Shown here piece by piece: positions 8,365-16,382 of a stretch of DNA of 64,000 nucleotides; the first letter of the stretch is position 1, and each line of letters begins with the position of its first letter. Origin of the DNA: Sphingopyxis sp. KK2 (GTDB taxonomy: Bacteria > Pseudomonadota > Alphaproteobacteria > Sphingomonadales > Sphingomonadaceae); NCBI RefSeq assembly GCF_001990265.1, contig NZ_LYVN01000005.1, forward strand, positions 1 to 64,000, given 5' to 3'. The translations under genes and the position numbers were made by a program. The notes under the pieces are model-generated. The model saw nothing but the letters and a program-made list of their open reading frames with translations, was not told the DNA's origin and did no database searches.

Positions 8365-9791
8365 CAGCCGGGCAGCTCACCGTCGATATATTTGCTCAGC
8401 GTCCGGTGGAAATGCCGGATGCGGCTTTCCTGATAATGGCCGAGTTCGATCACGCCGTTGGGCGAGGATTTCATCCCCTCCTGCACATAGGGCAGATTTT
8501 CCATATCCTGGTCGAAGACCCCGGCAAGCGCGGCGCCGATCAGATGGCTGGCGCTGGCGAAGGGTTGGTCGTCGGGGATCAGATGCATCGGCGCCGACTT
8601 GGGCGGCTTTTCGCCCTTCGGCGTGCGCATCAGGATGCGGACTTCCATCAGGCTGTGGTCGGTGTCGCCCCACGGGCGCCAGCGATAGACGATGTTCGGC
8701 ACCAGCCCGCCCCACGGCGCCCAGTTGGGGAAGACGTTATAGGTGAAATTGTCGAGCATCTCGCTGTCGGTGGCCTGCGAATAATCATGCCCGTTCATCG
8801 CCGTAAAGGCGTCGCGGTTCGCTTGCGCGAGCACCTTGCGCGCGAGCATCGGATCGTCGGCATCGAAGCCCTTCAGGTCGGCGGGGTCGCCCGTCGCGCG
8901 GCGCGCGCGGCTGTCGCCGCCGCCGATGAACTCCTCGAGCGTTTTCAGAACATAGAATTGATCCTTCCCCTTGATGTGCGGCGACATCGCGCCCGCGGGC
9001 GTGATCGCGCGATTGAGGAAATCGCCGTAAAGGTCGTAGCGCGTGTTGGCATCGGCGGTGAAGCCCAGGATTTGCGGATGGGTGACGATGCTGTGCCACG
9101 CCTCCATGAACGCTTCGGCGACCGCCTTCCAGTTCGCGGGGATGACGCGGCCGACCCACGCGGCGGTATGGCATTCGTCGAGCCGCCAATTGTCATAATG
9201 TTCGACGCCGGGGCCGACCCAGTCGCGGAAGCCCGGCAGGTCGTGATTCTCGGTGACGAGCAGGAAGCCCTGCCAGCTCTCGACCTTCAGCTCGGGCAGG
9301 CTCATGTCCTTGTCTTCGAGATGCTTGAAGTCCCACGCGCAGGGCGCTTCCTTGAAGCGGCCGTCATGGTGCCAGGAAAAGCCGTGGAAGGGGCAGCGCA
9401 GGTTCACCGCGGGCCCGCTCTCGGTGCGCAGCTTGCGGCCGCGGTGGAGGCAGACGTTGTAGAAGGCCTTTACCGACAGATCCTTCTGACGAACGAGCAG
9501 GATGCTCTTTTCGTTGATGTCATAAACGACGGTGTCGCCGGGGTTCGGCATATCCTCTTCGCGCGCGGCGAATTGCCAGATGTTCGGCCACATTTTTTCG
9601 CGCTCGAGCTTCGCCCAATCCTCGCTGACATAACGCTCGATCGCGATCGGTCCGTCGCCAAGCTCTTGGTTGGATTCGGCGAACAGATAGTCGGGAACGC
9701 GCCGCGTGTCGGCGTTGAGCATGTCGGTATAGCTGGTGCCCGGGCAGCGATCGTCGCGGTTCTGGTCCTGGGGAGGCGAAAGGTCGTTCAT
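8364..9791 (-). CDS. Rieske [2Fe-2S] aromatic ring-hydroxylating oxygenase, alpha subunit
   Basis: This 475-residue oxygenase has the Rieske motif C114-x-H116 and C133-x2-H136 (CLHRGRK, then CPFHGFSW). The mononuclear iron site is in the catalytic domain at NWKAVAEAFMEAWHSIVTH, with H233 and H238. It would hydroxylate a ring or hydrophobic substrate in the cytoplasm using electrons from a separate reductase and ferredoxin. Neither partner is encoded nearby. The ATG at 9791 gives a start shortly before the first conserved segment; a longer frame upstream belongs to another gene's shadow. It follows a second Rieske gene by 17 bases. Confidence 0.92.
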   Translation of the reverse strand: MNDLSPPQDQNRDDRCPGTSYTDMLNADTRRVPDYLFAESNQELGDGPIAIERYVSEDWAKLEREKMWPNIWQFAAREEDMPNPGDTVVYDINEKSILLVRQKDLSVKAFYNVCLHRGRKLRTESGPAVNLRCPFHGFSWHHDGRFKEAPCAWDFKHLEDKDMSLPELKVESWQGFLLVTENHDLPGFRDWVGPGVEHYDNWRLDECHTAAWVGRVIPANWKAVAEAFMEAWHSIVTHPQILGFTADANTRYDLYGDFLNRAITPAGAMSPHIKGKDQFYVLKTLEEFIGGGDSRARRATGDPADLKGFDADDPMLARKVLAQANRDAFTAMNGHDYSQATDSEMLDNFTYNVFPNWAPWGGLVPNIVYRWRPWGDTDHSLMEVRILMRTPKGEKPPKSAPMHLIPDDQPFASASHLIGAALAGVFDQDMENLPYVQEGMKSSPNGVIELGHYQESRIRHFHRTLSKYIDGELPG

Positions 9792-9808
9792 CGATAAACT
9801 CCGAAGGG

Positions 9809-11038
9809 TCAGGCGATCTGGTCGAGCGGCATCTTGCACGCGGCAGCGATCGAGCGGTGGACGCCGTGCAGCGCCGGCTCGTTCGCGCCGAGCACGACGT
9901 GGAAGTCGGCGGGCGCGGTCGCGAGGTTCGCATAACCGTTGCTGGCGACGCGATAATCCTCGGTCTGCACGACGGTGGCGGTCATGTCGTAAGCCATCTC
10001 GCACATCTTGCGATGCTCCTCGCTCTCGACCCCGAAGGGTGCATAGACGGCGAACTGGCAGACCGTCTTGCCCGCCCCATCGGGGAACAGGCGGAAAAGC
10101 TGCGTAAAATAGACACCGGGGGTTACCGCGCCGAAAAAGACGACCGTGTTCGGGAACAGGAAATGGACCCCGCCATAATCGGTCTCGGGCCATTCGCTCT
10201 CGTCCTTGCCGACGAGGTTGCCGATCGACAGGTCGGGAAAGCTCACCCGGTGGTGGCGGCCGATCGGCTCATAGACGTTGCGGTCGCTGTAATGGGTGCC
10301 GCCGATCGTCGAGGCGTGGAGCATCTTGAAATGATAGCTCTCGCCATAGGTGTCGAGCGCGAACTTCCAGTTGGAATCGGCGGTGAGGATGCCCTTTTTC
10401 ACCGGCTCGGCGCGGTGGAGCTCTAGCTGCGCGAGGACGGGGCCGAAGTCGCCGAGATGCGCCGCGGCATCGATCGGTTCGCCATCGGGATTGGCGCGCA
10501 CGAAGATCAGGCCGAGATGCTCGGCGCAGGGGAGTTCGATCAGGTTGCGGGCGCCGATCTCGCAATTGGCGAAACCTTCCTTGCCCGGCTGGCCGACGAG
10601 CTGGCCCGCGGGATCGAAGGTCCAGGCATGGAAGGGGCAGACGAGCCGCGGGCGCGGGCCACTCCACGGTTCCTTTTCCTCGACCAGCTTGGCGCCGCGA
10701 TGGGTGCACATGTTCAGGAAAGCGCGCGCGACGCCGTCCTTGCCGCGGGTGACGAGGATCGACGGGCCGACCGAGTCGAAGACGAGCGTGTCGCCGGTTT
10801 TCGGGATATCGCCGGAGAGGCCCGCGACGATCGGCTCATTGCGAAAGATATGCTCCATCTCGGCGGCGTGGCGCGCCCCGCCCATATAGATGGATTTGTG
10901 CAGAGGCAGCGGGCCCTCGGCGCGGTCGGTACGATTTTCGGTGACGATTTCGACCAGCTTGCGCAGCCCGGTGCGCGCGTTGCGCTTGCGGACAGCGAAC
11001 CAGTCCTGCGGTGCGATCTTCGGATCGGACTCGGCCAT
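9809..11038 (-). CDS. Rieske [2Fe-2S] oxygenase, alpha subunit (second copy)
   Basis: This 409-residue protein has a Rieske cluster at C111-x-H113 and C134-x2-H137 (MCTHRGAKL, then VCPFHAWTFD). The non-haem iron motif is NWKFALDTYGESYHFKMLH, with H236 and H241. It differs clearly in length and sequence from the neighbouring Rieske protein, so the two probably act on different substrates or form a mixed oligomer. It is the first gene of a three-gene minus-strand operon and is divergent from a glyoxalase-fold gene across a 100-base region that contains an inverted repeat. Confidence 0.92.
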   Translation of the reverse strand: MAESDPKIAPQDWFAVRKRNARTGLRKLVEIVTENRTDRAEGPLPLHKSIYMGGARHAAEMEHIFRNEPIVAGLSGDIPKTGDTLVFDSVGPSILVTRGKDGVARAFLNMCTHRGAKLVEEKEPWSGPRPRLVCPFHAWTFDPAGQLVGQPGKEGFANCEIGARNLIELPCAEHLGLIFVRANPDGEPIDAAAHLGDFGPVLAQLELHRAEPVKKGILTADSNWKFALDTYGESYHFKMLHASTIGGTHYSDRNVYEPIGRHHRVSFPDLSIGNLVGKDESEWPETDYGGVHFLFPNTVVFFGAVTPGVYFTQLFRLFPDGAGKTVCQFAVYAPFGVESEEHRKMCEMAYDMTATVVQTEDYRVASNGYANLATAPADFHVVLGANEPALHGVHRSIAAACKMPLDQIA

Positions 11039-11089
11039 GGCATTCCCTCACATTTTGCCCAGTATGACTCCGGGTCTCGGCTAGCTTAT

Positions 11090-11113
11090 CGCACAAAGCC
11101 CGGCGCTTGTGCG
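11090..11113. promoter_or_regulatory. inverted repeat in divergent promoter region
   Basis: The 100-base gap between the second Rieske gene and the divergent VOC gene holds the perfect arms CGCACAA and TTGTGCG separated by 10 bases. A spaced dyad between divergent genes is typical of a repressor or activator site. No matching regulator gene lies next to it; the nearest is the LuxR-type gene at 11708-12574. Confidence 0.45.
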
Positions 11114-11138
11114 CTATCGCTTTTGAGGGGAGAGACAG

Positions 11139-11675
11139 ATGCCCGCACCCGGATCGCTCGCGTCGCTTGGCGACATCATGCAGCTGGCGTTCGTGCCTTC
11201 GGACTTTGACGCGGCGGTGAAGCATTGGACCGAAGTGATGGGCGCGGGCCCCTTCTTCCTCCTGCCGAATATGTCGCTCCCCGGCGGTCGCTATCGCGGC
11301 GAGGCGACCGACCCGGTCTTCACGATGGCGCTCGGCTATTGGGGCGATATGCAGATCGAACTGATCCGGCCCGAGAATGACGCGAAGTCGCTCTATCGCG
11401 GCGAATATGCGGTGGGTGAGGGGCTGCACCATATCTGCGTACTGGTCGATTCAATCGCCGAGGCGCGGGCGCACTGTGCGGCGGTAGGTGCGGAGATAAT
11501 CTTCGAGGCGCCGGTCGGCGACGCCGGTGGCGTGATATACGCCGATCCCGGCACCGGGCCGGGAACGCTGGTTGAGCTGCTGGAGCCGCAAGCGGGAACG
11601 CGCGAATTGTTCGCGATGATGCGCGACGCGGCGAAGGGCTGGGATGGCAGCGAGCCGCTGCGGTCATTGGGGTGA
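11139..11675 (+). CDS. VOC family protein (glyoxalase/bleomycin resistance fold)
   Basis: This 178-residue protein contains paired beta-alpha-beta3 modules. LAFVPSDFDAAVKHWTEVMGAGPFF opens the first, with MQIELIRP as a metal-site strand. GEGLHHICVLVDSIAEARA opens the second, and GTLVELLEP supplies the final Glu. The pattern resembles methylmalonyl-CoA epimerase-like and dioxygenase-like VOC proteins with a His/Glu metal site. GGGGAGAG precedes the ATG. It is transcribed alone, divergent from the Rieske operon, and likely serves the same pathway. Confidence 0.86.
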   Translation: MPAPGSLASLGDIMQLAFVPSDFDAAVKHWTEVMGAGPFFLLPNMSLPGGRYRGEATDPVFTMALGYWGDMQIELIRPENDAKSLYRGEYAVGEGLHHICVLVDSIAEARAHCAAVGAEIIFEAPVGDAGGVIYADPGTGPGTLVELLEPQAGTRELFAMMRDAAKGWDGSEPLRSLG

Positions 11676-11679
11676 TACT

Positions 11680-11701
11680 CCCCTCCCGCGGGCGGGAGGG
11701 G
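11680..11701. terminator. bidirectional hairpin between convergent genes
   Basis: A perfect 10-base stem (CCCCTCCCGC with GCGGGAGGGG) and a 2-base centre lies in the 32-base gap between the 3' ends of the VOC gene and the LuxR gene. It has no clear T-run. The position suggests a shared terminator or 3' stabiliser. Confidence 0.55.
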
Positions 11702-11707
11702 TAGCAA

Positions 11708-12574
11708 TCAGCTGTTCGCGCCGAGATACCCCAGCTGGCCGGCCTTGAAGATCGTCTGCGCGCGGTTGACCGAGTTAAGTTTCTCGCCCGCGCGGTGGAC
11801 ATGATAGCGGACCGTCGCGTGGCTCAGCGAGATGATCATGCCGATCTCGCGGTCGGTCTTGCCGATCGCCGCCCAGCGCAGGCATTCGACCTCGCGCTTC
11901 GACAATTCGCAGTCCGACGGAATGCGCCGCTTGGTCCGCATCGCCGCTGTGTAGCCCGAAATGAAACGCCGCGTCGCGAGCGCAAGCGTATCGCCGATCT
12001 CGGCAAACATGTCCGAAAGGTCGGTGAGCGTCGGGTCGGACGGCTGATAGCTGTTCGCCGAAATCTGTCCGAAGGGCAGGTGCACCGGAACGACGATCGC
12101 CGCCTTGTAGCGCTCATGCGCCGAAAAATAGCGCGAGAGGTCGATGTCGTCGAGATAGGGGTTCGGCTGCGCGGTGCGGAAACCGTCGCCGTTGCACCAG
12201 AAGGGCTCGCTCTCGTAGCGGCACGAACGCGGCAACGGCGAGTGGAGCGCCAGCCTGTGGTCTTCCCACCAGCGTTCGCCGTCGCCTAGCCAGCCAAAAA
12301 GGTCGGCGGCAAGCACCGCGCCGTCGGCATCGACCATCGTTTCCTTGGACGCGATATCGTCGCACAAAGCGGCGCGCAGTCCATAAGCGGCTGCATAGTC
12401 GCGAAGCGCCTCCGCAGCCCGGTGGATATCCTCCACGCAGCGGATCGTGACCGCATCGACGAGCGTCCTTGCATCCATTGGAGGTGCGAACCCGTCGACC
12501 GGCAGCTTTTCTGCCTGTTCTCCCATGGCGGGGACTATTTCATAGTGGCTGGCAAGTCGCAATGCAGGAGTCAT
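11708..12574 (-). CDS. LuxR family transcriptional regulator
   Basis: This 288-residue protein has a C-terminal LuxR/GerE helix-turn-helix: LSKREVECLRWAAIGKTDREIG, then ISLSHATVRYHVHRAGEKL. The N-terminal 200 residues, with several Trp and Tyr residues, resemble the autoinducer-binding domain of LuxR solos, though I cannot confirm the ligand pocket. No LuxI synthase is visible. Its ATG overlaps the stop of the acyl-CoA dehydrogenase gene by ATGA, so the regulator is co-translated with the operon it may control. A ligand derived from the pathway is an inference. Confidence 0.85.
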   Translation of the reverse strand: MTPALRLASHYEIVPAMGEQAEKLPVDGFAPPMDARTLVDAVTIRCVEDIHRAAEALRDYAAAYGLRAALCDDIASKETMVDADGAVLAADLFGWLGDGERWWEDHRLALHSPLPRSCRYESEPFWCNGDGFRTAQPNPYLDDIDLSRYFSAHERYKAAIVVPVHLPFGQISANSYQPSDPTLTDLSDMFAEIGDTLALATRRFISGYTAAMRTKRRIPSDCELSKREVECLRWAAIGKTDREIGMIISLSHATVRYHVHRAGEKLNSVNRAQTIFKAGQLGYLGANS

Positions 12575-13779
12575 AAGCGGAGCACCGTCTTTGCTATGAT
12601 GTTCTTCTGAACCTCGCTCGAACCGCCGAATACGGTCCAGGCACGACTGTTGAGATAGCGGGCGGCGGCAACCTGCGCGTCCTCGTCGCCGACCGGCGCG
12701 GGCGCTTCATTGCCGTAGAGCGGCCGGATGGTGGGCAGTTGCAGCCCGTCATAGCCATGCAGGTCCATCGCCAGCCCGTCGATCCGTTGGTGGATTTCGG
12801 ACGAGAGCAGTTTGACGAGCGAGGTCTGCGGTCCGGCGGGGCGGCCCTTGGCGATGTCCGCGAGGATGCGGAGTTCGGTGGTCTCAAGCGCCTCGGCCTC
12901 GAGCCGCAGCTTGGCAATGCGCGTCGCGATCTGGATGTCGCCGCCGAGCGGGCCATTGTGCCCGCTCGGCGCGACCCCCGCGAGTTGCTCGAGATGATCG
13001 ATCGCGCGGATCAGGCGCGGCGCGTGGAACGACCCGCCGCGTTCATTCTCGAGCAGGAATTTGGCGATTGTCCAGCCTTGTCCTTCTTCGCCGATCCGGT
13101 TGTCGACCGACGTGCGCGCGGCGTCGAGGAATACCTGGTTGACCTCATGGTCGCCGGCCATGGTGATGATCGGCGTGACGGTGACGCCGGGCTGCTCCAT
13201 TGGAATGAGCAGGAAGCTGATCCCTGCCTGTTTCTTCACCTCGCCGTCGGTGCGGACGAGGCAGAAGATCCAGTTGGCGTGGTGGGCGTGGGTGGTCCAG
13301 ATCTTGGTGCCGTCGACGACATAGTCATCGCCGTCGCGCCGCGCGCGGGTGCGGAGCGAGGCGAGGTCGGAGCCGCTTTGCGGTTCGGAATAGCCCTGGC
13401 ACCAATAGTCGGTGCCGGCGCGGATCGCGGGCAGGAAGCGATCCTTCTGCTCCTGCGTGCCAAAGGCGCAGATCACGGGTCCGACGAGGCGGAGGCCCAG
13501 CACCGACAGCGCCGGGGCGCCCGCGACCGCGCATTCCTTTTCGAAGATATAGCGCTGCATCGGCGTCCAGCCGGTGCCGCCGCAATCCTCGGGCCAGTGA
13601 TAGGCGACCCAGCCCTTGTCGTTGAGGATCCGGTGCCAGACGAGGCCGATATCGGGTTCGACGAAGACCCCTGGCGTGCGTTTGGCGCCGTCGCGGACAT
13701 AATCGGGGAGCGAGGTGCGGAGGAAGTCGCGCACCTCCTCGCGAAATTCCAGTTCGTCCTTGGTAAGATCCAGATCCAT
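12571..13779 (-). CDS. acyl-CoA dehydrogenase (FadE-like)
   Basis: This 402-residue protein has the complete family architecture. An N-terminal helical domain is followed by WHRILNDKGWVAYHWPEDCGG, the middle-domain FAD motif CQGYSEPQSGSDLASLRT, and a C-terminal helical domain ending VFGGSSEVQKNIIAKTVL. At the position where many relatives have Glu in YEG-T, this protein reads FGGS, so the usual C-terminal catalytic base is absent there. Such chains often work as one half of heteromeric dehydrogenases. It is seven bases downstream of the thiolase gene in the P450 operon. Confidence 0.92.
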   Translation of the reverse strand: MDLDLTKDELEFREEVRDFLRTSLPDYVRDGAKRTPGVFVEPDIGLVWHRILNDKGWVAYHWPEDCGGTGWTPMQRYIFEKECAVAGAPALSVLGLRLVGPVICAFGTQEQKDRFLPAIRAGTDYWCQGYSEPQSGSDLASLRTRARRDGDDYVVDGTKIWTTHAHHANWIFCLVRTDGEVKKQAGISFLLIPMEQPGVTVTPIITMAGDHEVNQVFLDAARTSVDNRIGEEGQGWTIAKFLLENERGGSFHAPRLIRAIDHLEQLAGVAPSGHNGPLGGDIQIATRIAKLRLEAEALETTELRILADIAKGRPAGPQTSLVKLLSSEIHQRIDGLAMDLHGYDGLQLPTIRPLYGNEAPAPVGDEDAQVAAARYLNSRAWTVFGGSSEVQKNIIAKTVLRL

Positions 13780-13786
13780 ATTTCTT

Positions 13787-14935
13787 CTAGCGTTCGAGGA
13801 TCGCCACCGCCGACAGGCCGGGCGCTCCATAGACATGGGAATAACCGACTTTGGGGTCGTTCGGCACCTGTCGATCGCCGCCGCGACCGCGTAGTTGCAC
13901 CGTGTTTTCGTAAACCTGGCGGAGGCCCGAGGCGCCGATCGGTTCGCCGCAGGCGAGGCAGCCGCCGTCGGTGTTGATCGGCAGCTTGCCGCCGATCTCG
14001 CTCCACCCTTCGGCGAACCATTGTTCCTGCTCGCCGTCGGCGCAGAAGCCGTTTTCGGCCATATGCATGATCTCGGCGCCGCTTTCGGTGTCCTGCAATT
14101 GTGCGACCGAGACGTCCTCGGGCCCGATGCCCGCCATTTCGAAGGCGGCCTTGCTGGCAATCTGGGTCGGCTTGCCGCCGCCGCCCACGTTGATCGACGG
14201 CGCGAACACCTCGAACGATCCTTCGGGGCGGGTGCGGAAGGCGACACTGGCGATCCGCACCGCGTCGGAGCCGAGTTCGCGGACCTTCTTGCCGCTTGCG
14301 AGGATCAGCGCGACGGCGCCCTCGGCGGGCGAGCAGAACATATATTTGGTCAGCGGATCGTTGACCATCGGTGCGTTGAGGATGGTGTCGAGATCGACCG
14401 GCGAACGCCGCCAGGCGTGGTCACACAGCGTGCCGTTCCGAAATGCCTTTTCGGCAACGAGGCCGAGGGTGCGGCGGCTGATCCCGTGGAGTGCCATATA
14501 GCGCTGGATCTTGAGCGCGAAGAACTGCGTCGTCAGCATCAGGCCCGTCTCGCCATACCATAAGGGCAGGCCGTAATCGGAGGGTTTGGCGTTGAAGGCG
14601 CCGCGCGGATGCTTGTCGAAGCCGACCGCGAGCGCGATGTCGCAGGCGCCCGCCGCAATGGCGTTGCGCGCGGCGGTGAGCGCGCTGCCGCCCGTGGCAC
14701 AGCCGTTGGCGACATTGATGAAGGGCACGCTGGTCAGCCCGAGTTCGTTGACCATGATGTCGGCCGATCCCGCCGCCGCCGAGCCGCCATAAGCGAATTC
14801 GACGTCGCTCCATGCAACACCCGCGTCGCCTAGCGCCTGCTGGACGGCGAATACGCCCTGATCGCGGCCCGAGCGACCGTCGGTGCGGCCGAAGGGGTGG
14901 ATGCCGGCGCCGATGATGTAGACGTCGTCGTTCAT
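13787..14935 (-). CDS. thiolase family protein, SCP2/lipid-transfer (Ltp2-like) type
   Basis: This 382-residue protein has the thiolase fold. VANGCATGGSAL carries the nucleophile-position cysteine C79, and VAQLQDTESGAEIMHMAENGF corresponds to the central motif. NTDGGCLACGEPIGASG replaces the normal GHP with GEP (Glu at 331). That change and the adjacent DUF35 protein fit the non-thiolytic SCP2-like group, some of which act as aldolases on steroid side-chain CoA esters. It may therefore be a retro-aldolase instead of a thiolase. It overlaps the DUF35 gene by ATGA. Confidence 0.88.
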   Translation of the reverse strand: MNDDVYIIGAGIHPFGRTDGRSGRDQGVFAVQQALGDAGVAWSDVEFAYGGSAAAGSADIMVNELGLTSVPFINVANGCATGGSALTAARNAIAAGACDIALAVGFDKHPRGAFNAKPSDYGLPLWYGETGLMLTTQFFALKIQRYMALHGISRRTLGLVAEKAFRNGTLCDHAWRRSPVDLDTILNAPMVNDPLTKYMFCSPAEGAVALILASGKKVRELGSDAVRIASVAFRTRPEGSFEVFAPSINVGGGGKPTQIASKAAFEMAGIGPEDVSVAQLQDTESGAEIMHMAENGFCADGEQEQWFAEGWSEIGGKLPINTDGGCLACGEPIGASGLRQVYENTVQLRGRGGDRQVPNDPKVGYSHVYGAPGLSAVAILER

Positions 14936-15324
14936 GCTGAGCGCTCCGGGCGGAATGCATAGGTAGATCGCGTGTCGTCGAAGGGGACGACGGCGAAGGT
15001 CATTGGCATGCCGATGACCATGTCGGCGGCGGTCGCATCGACGATGCGTGTCTCGACGATTACTTCGCCGGGCAGTTCGACATAACCGACGAGGAAAGGC
15101 TGGAAGGGTTGCGGGCCGCTGTATGGCTCTTTCGGTTCGAAGCCTTGCGTCGTCCACGACCAGAGCGTGCCCTTGCGCGACAGCGCGACGGGCTCGACCA
15201 GCGCGGCGGCGTCGCCGTCGGGGACCGGAAAGATGATCTCGCCATTGGCGCGGCGTCCGCCGATCAACCGGGGTTCGGCCTCGTCGGTCCACAGGCCGGG
15301 GGCGATAGGGGCGAGCACGCTCAT
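14932..15324 (-). CDS. DUF35 OB-fold protein (thiolase partner), zinc-ribbon cysteines lost
   Basis: This 130-residue protein has the DUF35 layout: an N-terminal LIGGRRANGEIIFPVP segment where a C-x2-C zinc ribbon normally sits, then an OB fold with GTLWSWTTQ and VGYVELPGEVIVETRIV. None of the expected ribbon cysteines is present; only the general shape remains. DUF35 proteins bind and activate SCP2-type thiolases or aldolases. The start ATG 15324 is preferred because it overlaps the upstream stop by ATGA. The stop overlaps the thiolase start, in keeping with a fixed stoichiometric pair. Confidence 0.85.
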   Translation of the reverse strand: MSVLAPIAPGLWTDEAEPRLIGGRRANGEIIFPVPDGDAAALVEPVALSRKGTLWSWTTQGFEPKEPYSGPQPFQPFLVGYVELPGEVIVETRIVDATAADMVIGMPMTFAVVPFDDTRSTYAFRPERSA

Positions 15325-16382
15325 GCCGCCCTCGCATAGCTGCGCAGACAATGATCCTGGTCGCCGAAGAGCTTGTCGAGCAGCATCACGCGCTTCAGCG
15401 CATGGCCGATTGCCAGTTCGTCGGTCTGGCCCATGCCACCGTGCATCTGCACCGCTTCGAGCCCGATCTTTGTCGCGGCCTCACCGACGAAGGCCTTGGC
15501 GCCTGCGGCTATCCGCGGCCAGTGGGCATCGTCGGTCGTGGGATCGAGCATCGCGGTGCGCAGCACCATCGAGCGCGCCTGTTCGAGCGCGGCATAGCAT
15601 TCGACGAGGCGGTGCTGGAGCGCCTGGAAACTACCGATCGCGGCGCCGAACTGCTGGCGCTCGCCGACATAGGCGAGCGTATCGTCGAACATCGTCTGGG
15701 CGAGGCCGAGCATCTCGGCGGCGGCGAGCAGCCGGACATCGCCGATGGCGCGGTCGAAGGCGGCGCGCGGCAGGTTGAGGATCTCGGCGGGCGCGCGGTG
15801 CAGGTCGATGGTTGCCGCGTTCGATCCGTCTATGACCGGATAATCCTGCCGCACGACGCCAGCGGCGTCGCTCGCAATCTTCGCGAGCTTGCCGCCGGCC
15901 AGCGTCACGAGCAGCGTATCGGCGAGCGGCGCACCGAGAACGAAGGTCTTGGCGCCGGCGACCTGGTCGCCGTCCGCCTTGGTCCCGGCGGCATCGGTCT
16001 CGTAGCGGCGGCCGGGTTCGGCAAAGGCGACCGAAGCGAAGCACTCGCCCGCGAGCAGCTCGCCGACCAGCGCTGCATCGCCCGCTGCCGCGGCGAGGCG
16101 GATCGGCAGCACGCCATTTTCGAGCCATGGGTCGATTGCGAGCCCCTTGCCGAGCGCTTCGGCGACAAGCGCGAGATCGACCATCGTTCCGCCCATGCCG
16201 CCCATCGCTTCGGGCGCGGCAAAGGCGATCAGTCCGAGGTCGGCGAGTTGCCGCCAGCGGTCGCGCGAATAGCCGCCTGCCTGCCTGCGTGTCGCATGGC
16301 GCGCCGCAACGTCGACCGGGCCGAGGAAGCGGGCAATCGAGTCGCGGGCCATGACCTGGCCTTCGTCGAGGTCGAAATTCAT
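15321..16382 (-). CDS. acyl-CoA dehydrogenase, short second subunit type
   Basis: This 353-residue chain has a weak FAD middle-domain motif (FASVAFAEPGRRYETDA in place of T-x-E-P-x-x-G-S-D) and a C-terminal QMHGGMGQTDELAIGHALKRV segment. Such divergent partners are typical of heteromeric acyl-CoA dehydrogenases in which one subunit supplies the catalytic Glu and the other FAD contacts. It probably pairs with the dehydrogenase at 12571-13779. It lies between the P450 and DUF35 genes with ATGA overlaps at both ends. Confidence 0.88.
   Translation of the reverse strand: MNFDLDEGQVMARDSIARFLGPVDVAARHATRRQAGGYSRDRWRQLADLGLIAFAAPEAMGGMGGTMVDLALVAEALGKGLAIDPWLENGVLPIRLAAAAGDAALVGELLAGECFASVAFAEPGRRYETDAAGTKADGDQVAGAKTFVLGAPLADTLLVTLAGGKLAKIASDAAGVVRQDYPVIDGSNAATIDLHRAPAEILNLPRAAFDRAIGDVRLLAAAEMLGLAQTMFDDTLAYVGERQQFGAAIGSFQALQHRLVECYAALEQARSMVLRTAMLDPTTDDAHWPRIAAGAKAFVGEAATKIGLEAVQMHGGMGQTDELAIGHALKRVMLLDKLFGDQDHCLRSYARAA

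Noticed and set aside
9792-10193. N-terminal extension of the first Rieske protein
   Set aside because: The extension is an out-of-frame reading of the second Rieske gene; ATG 9791 gives a normal family N-terminus.
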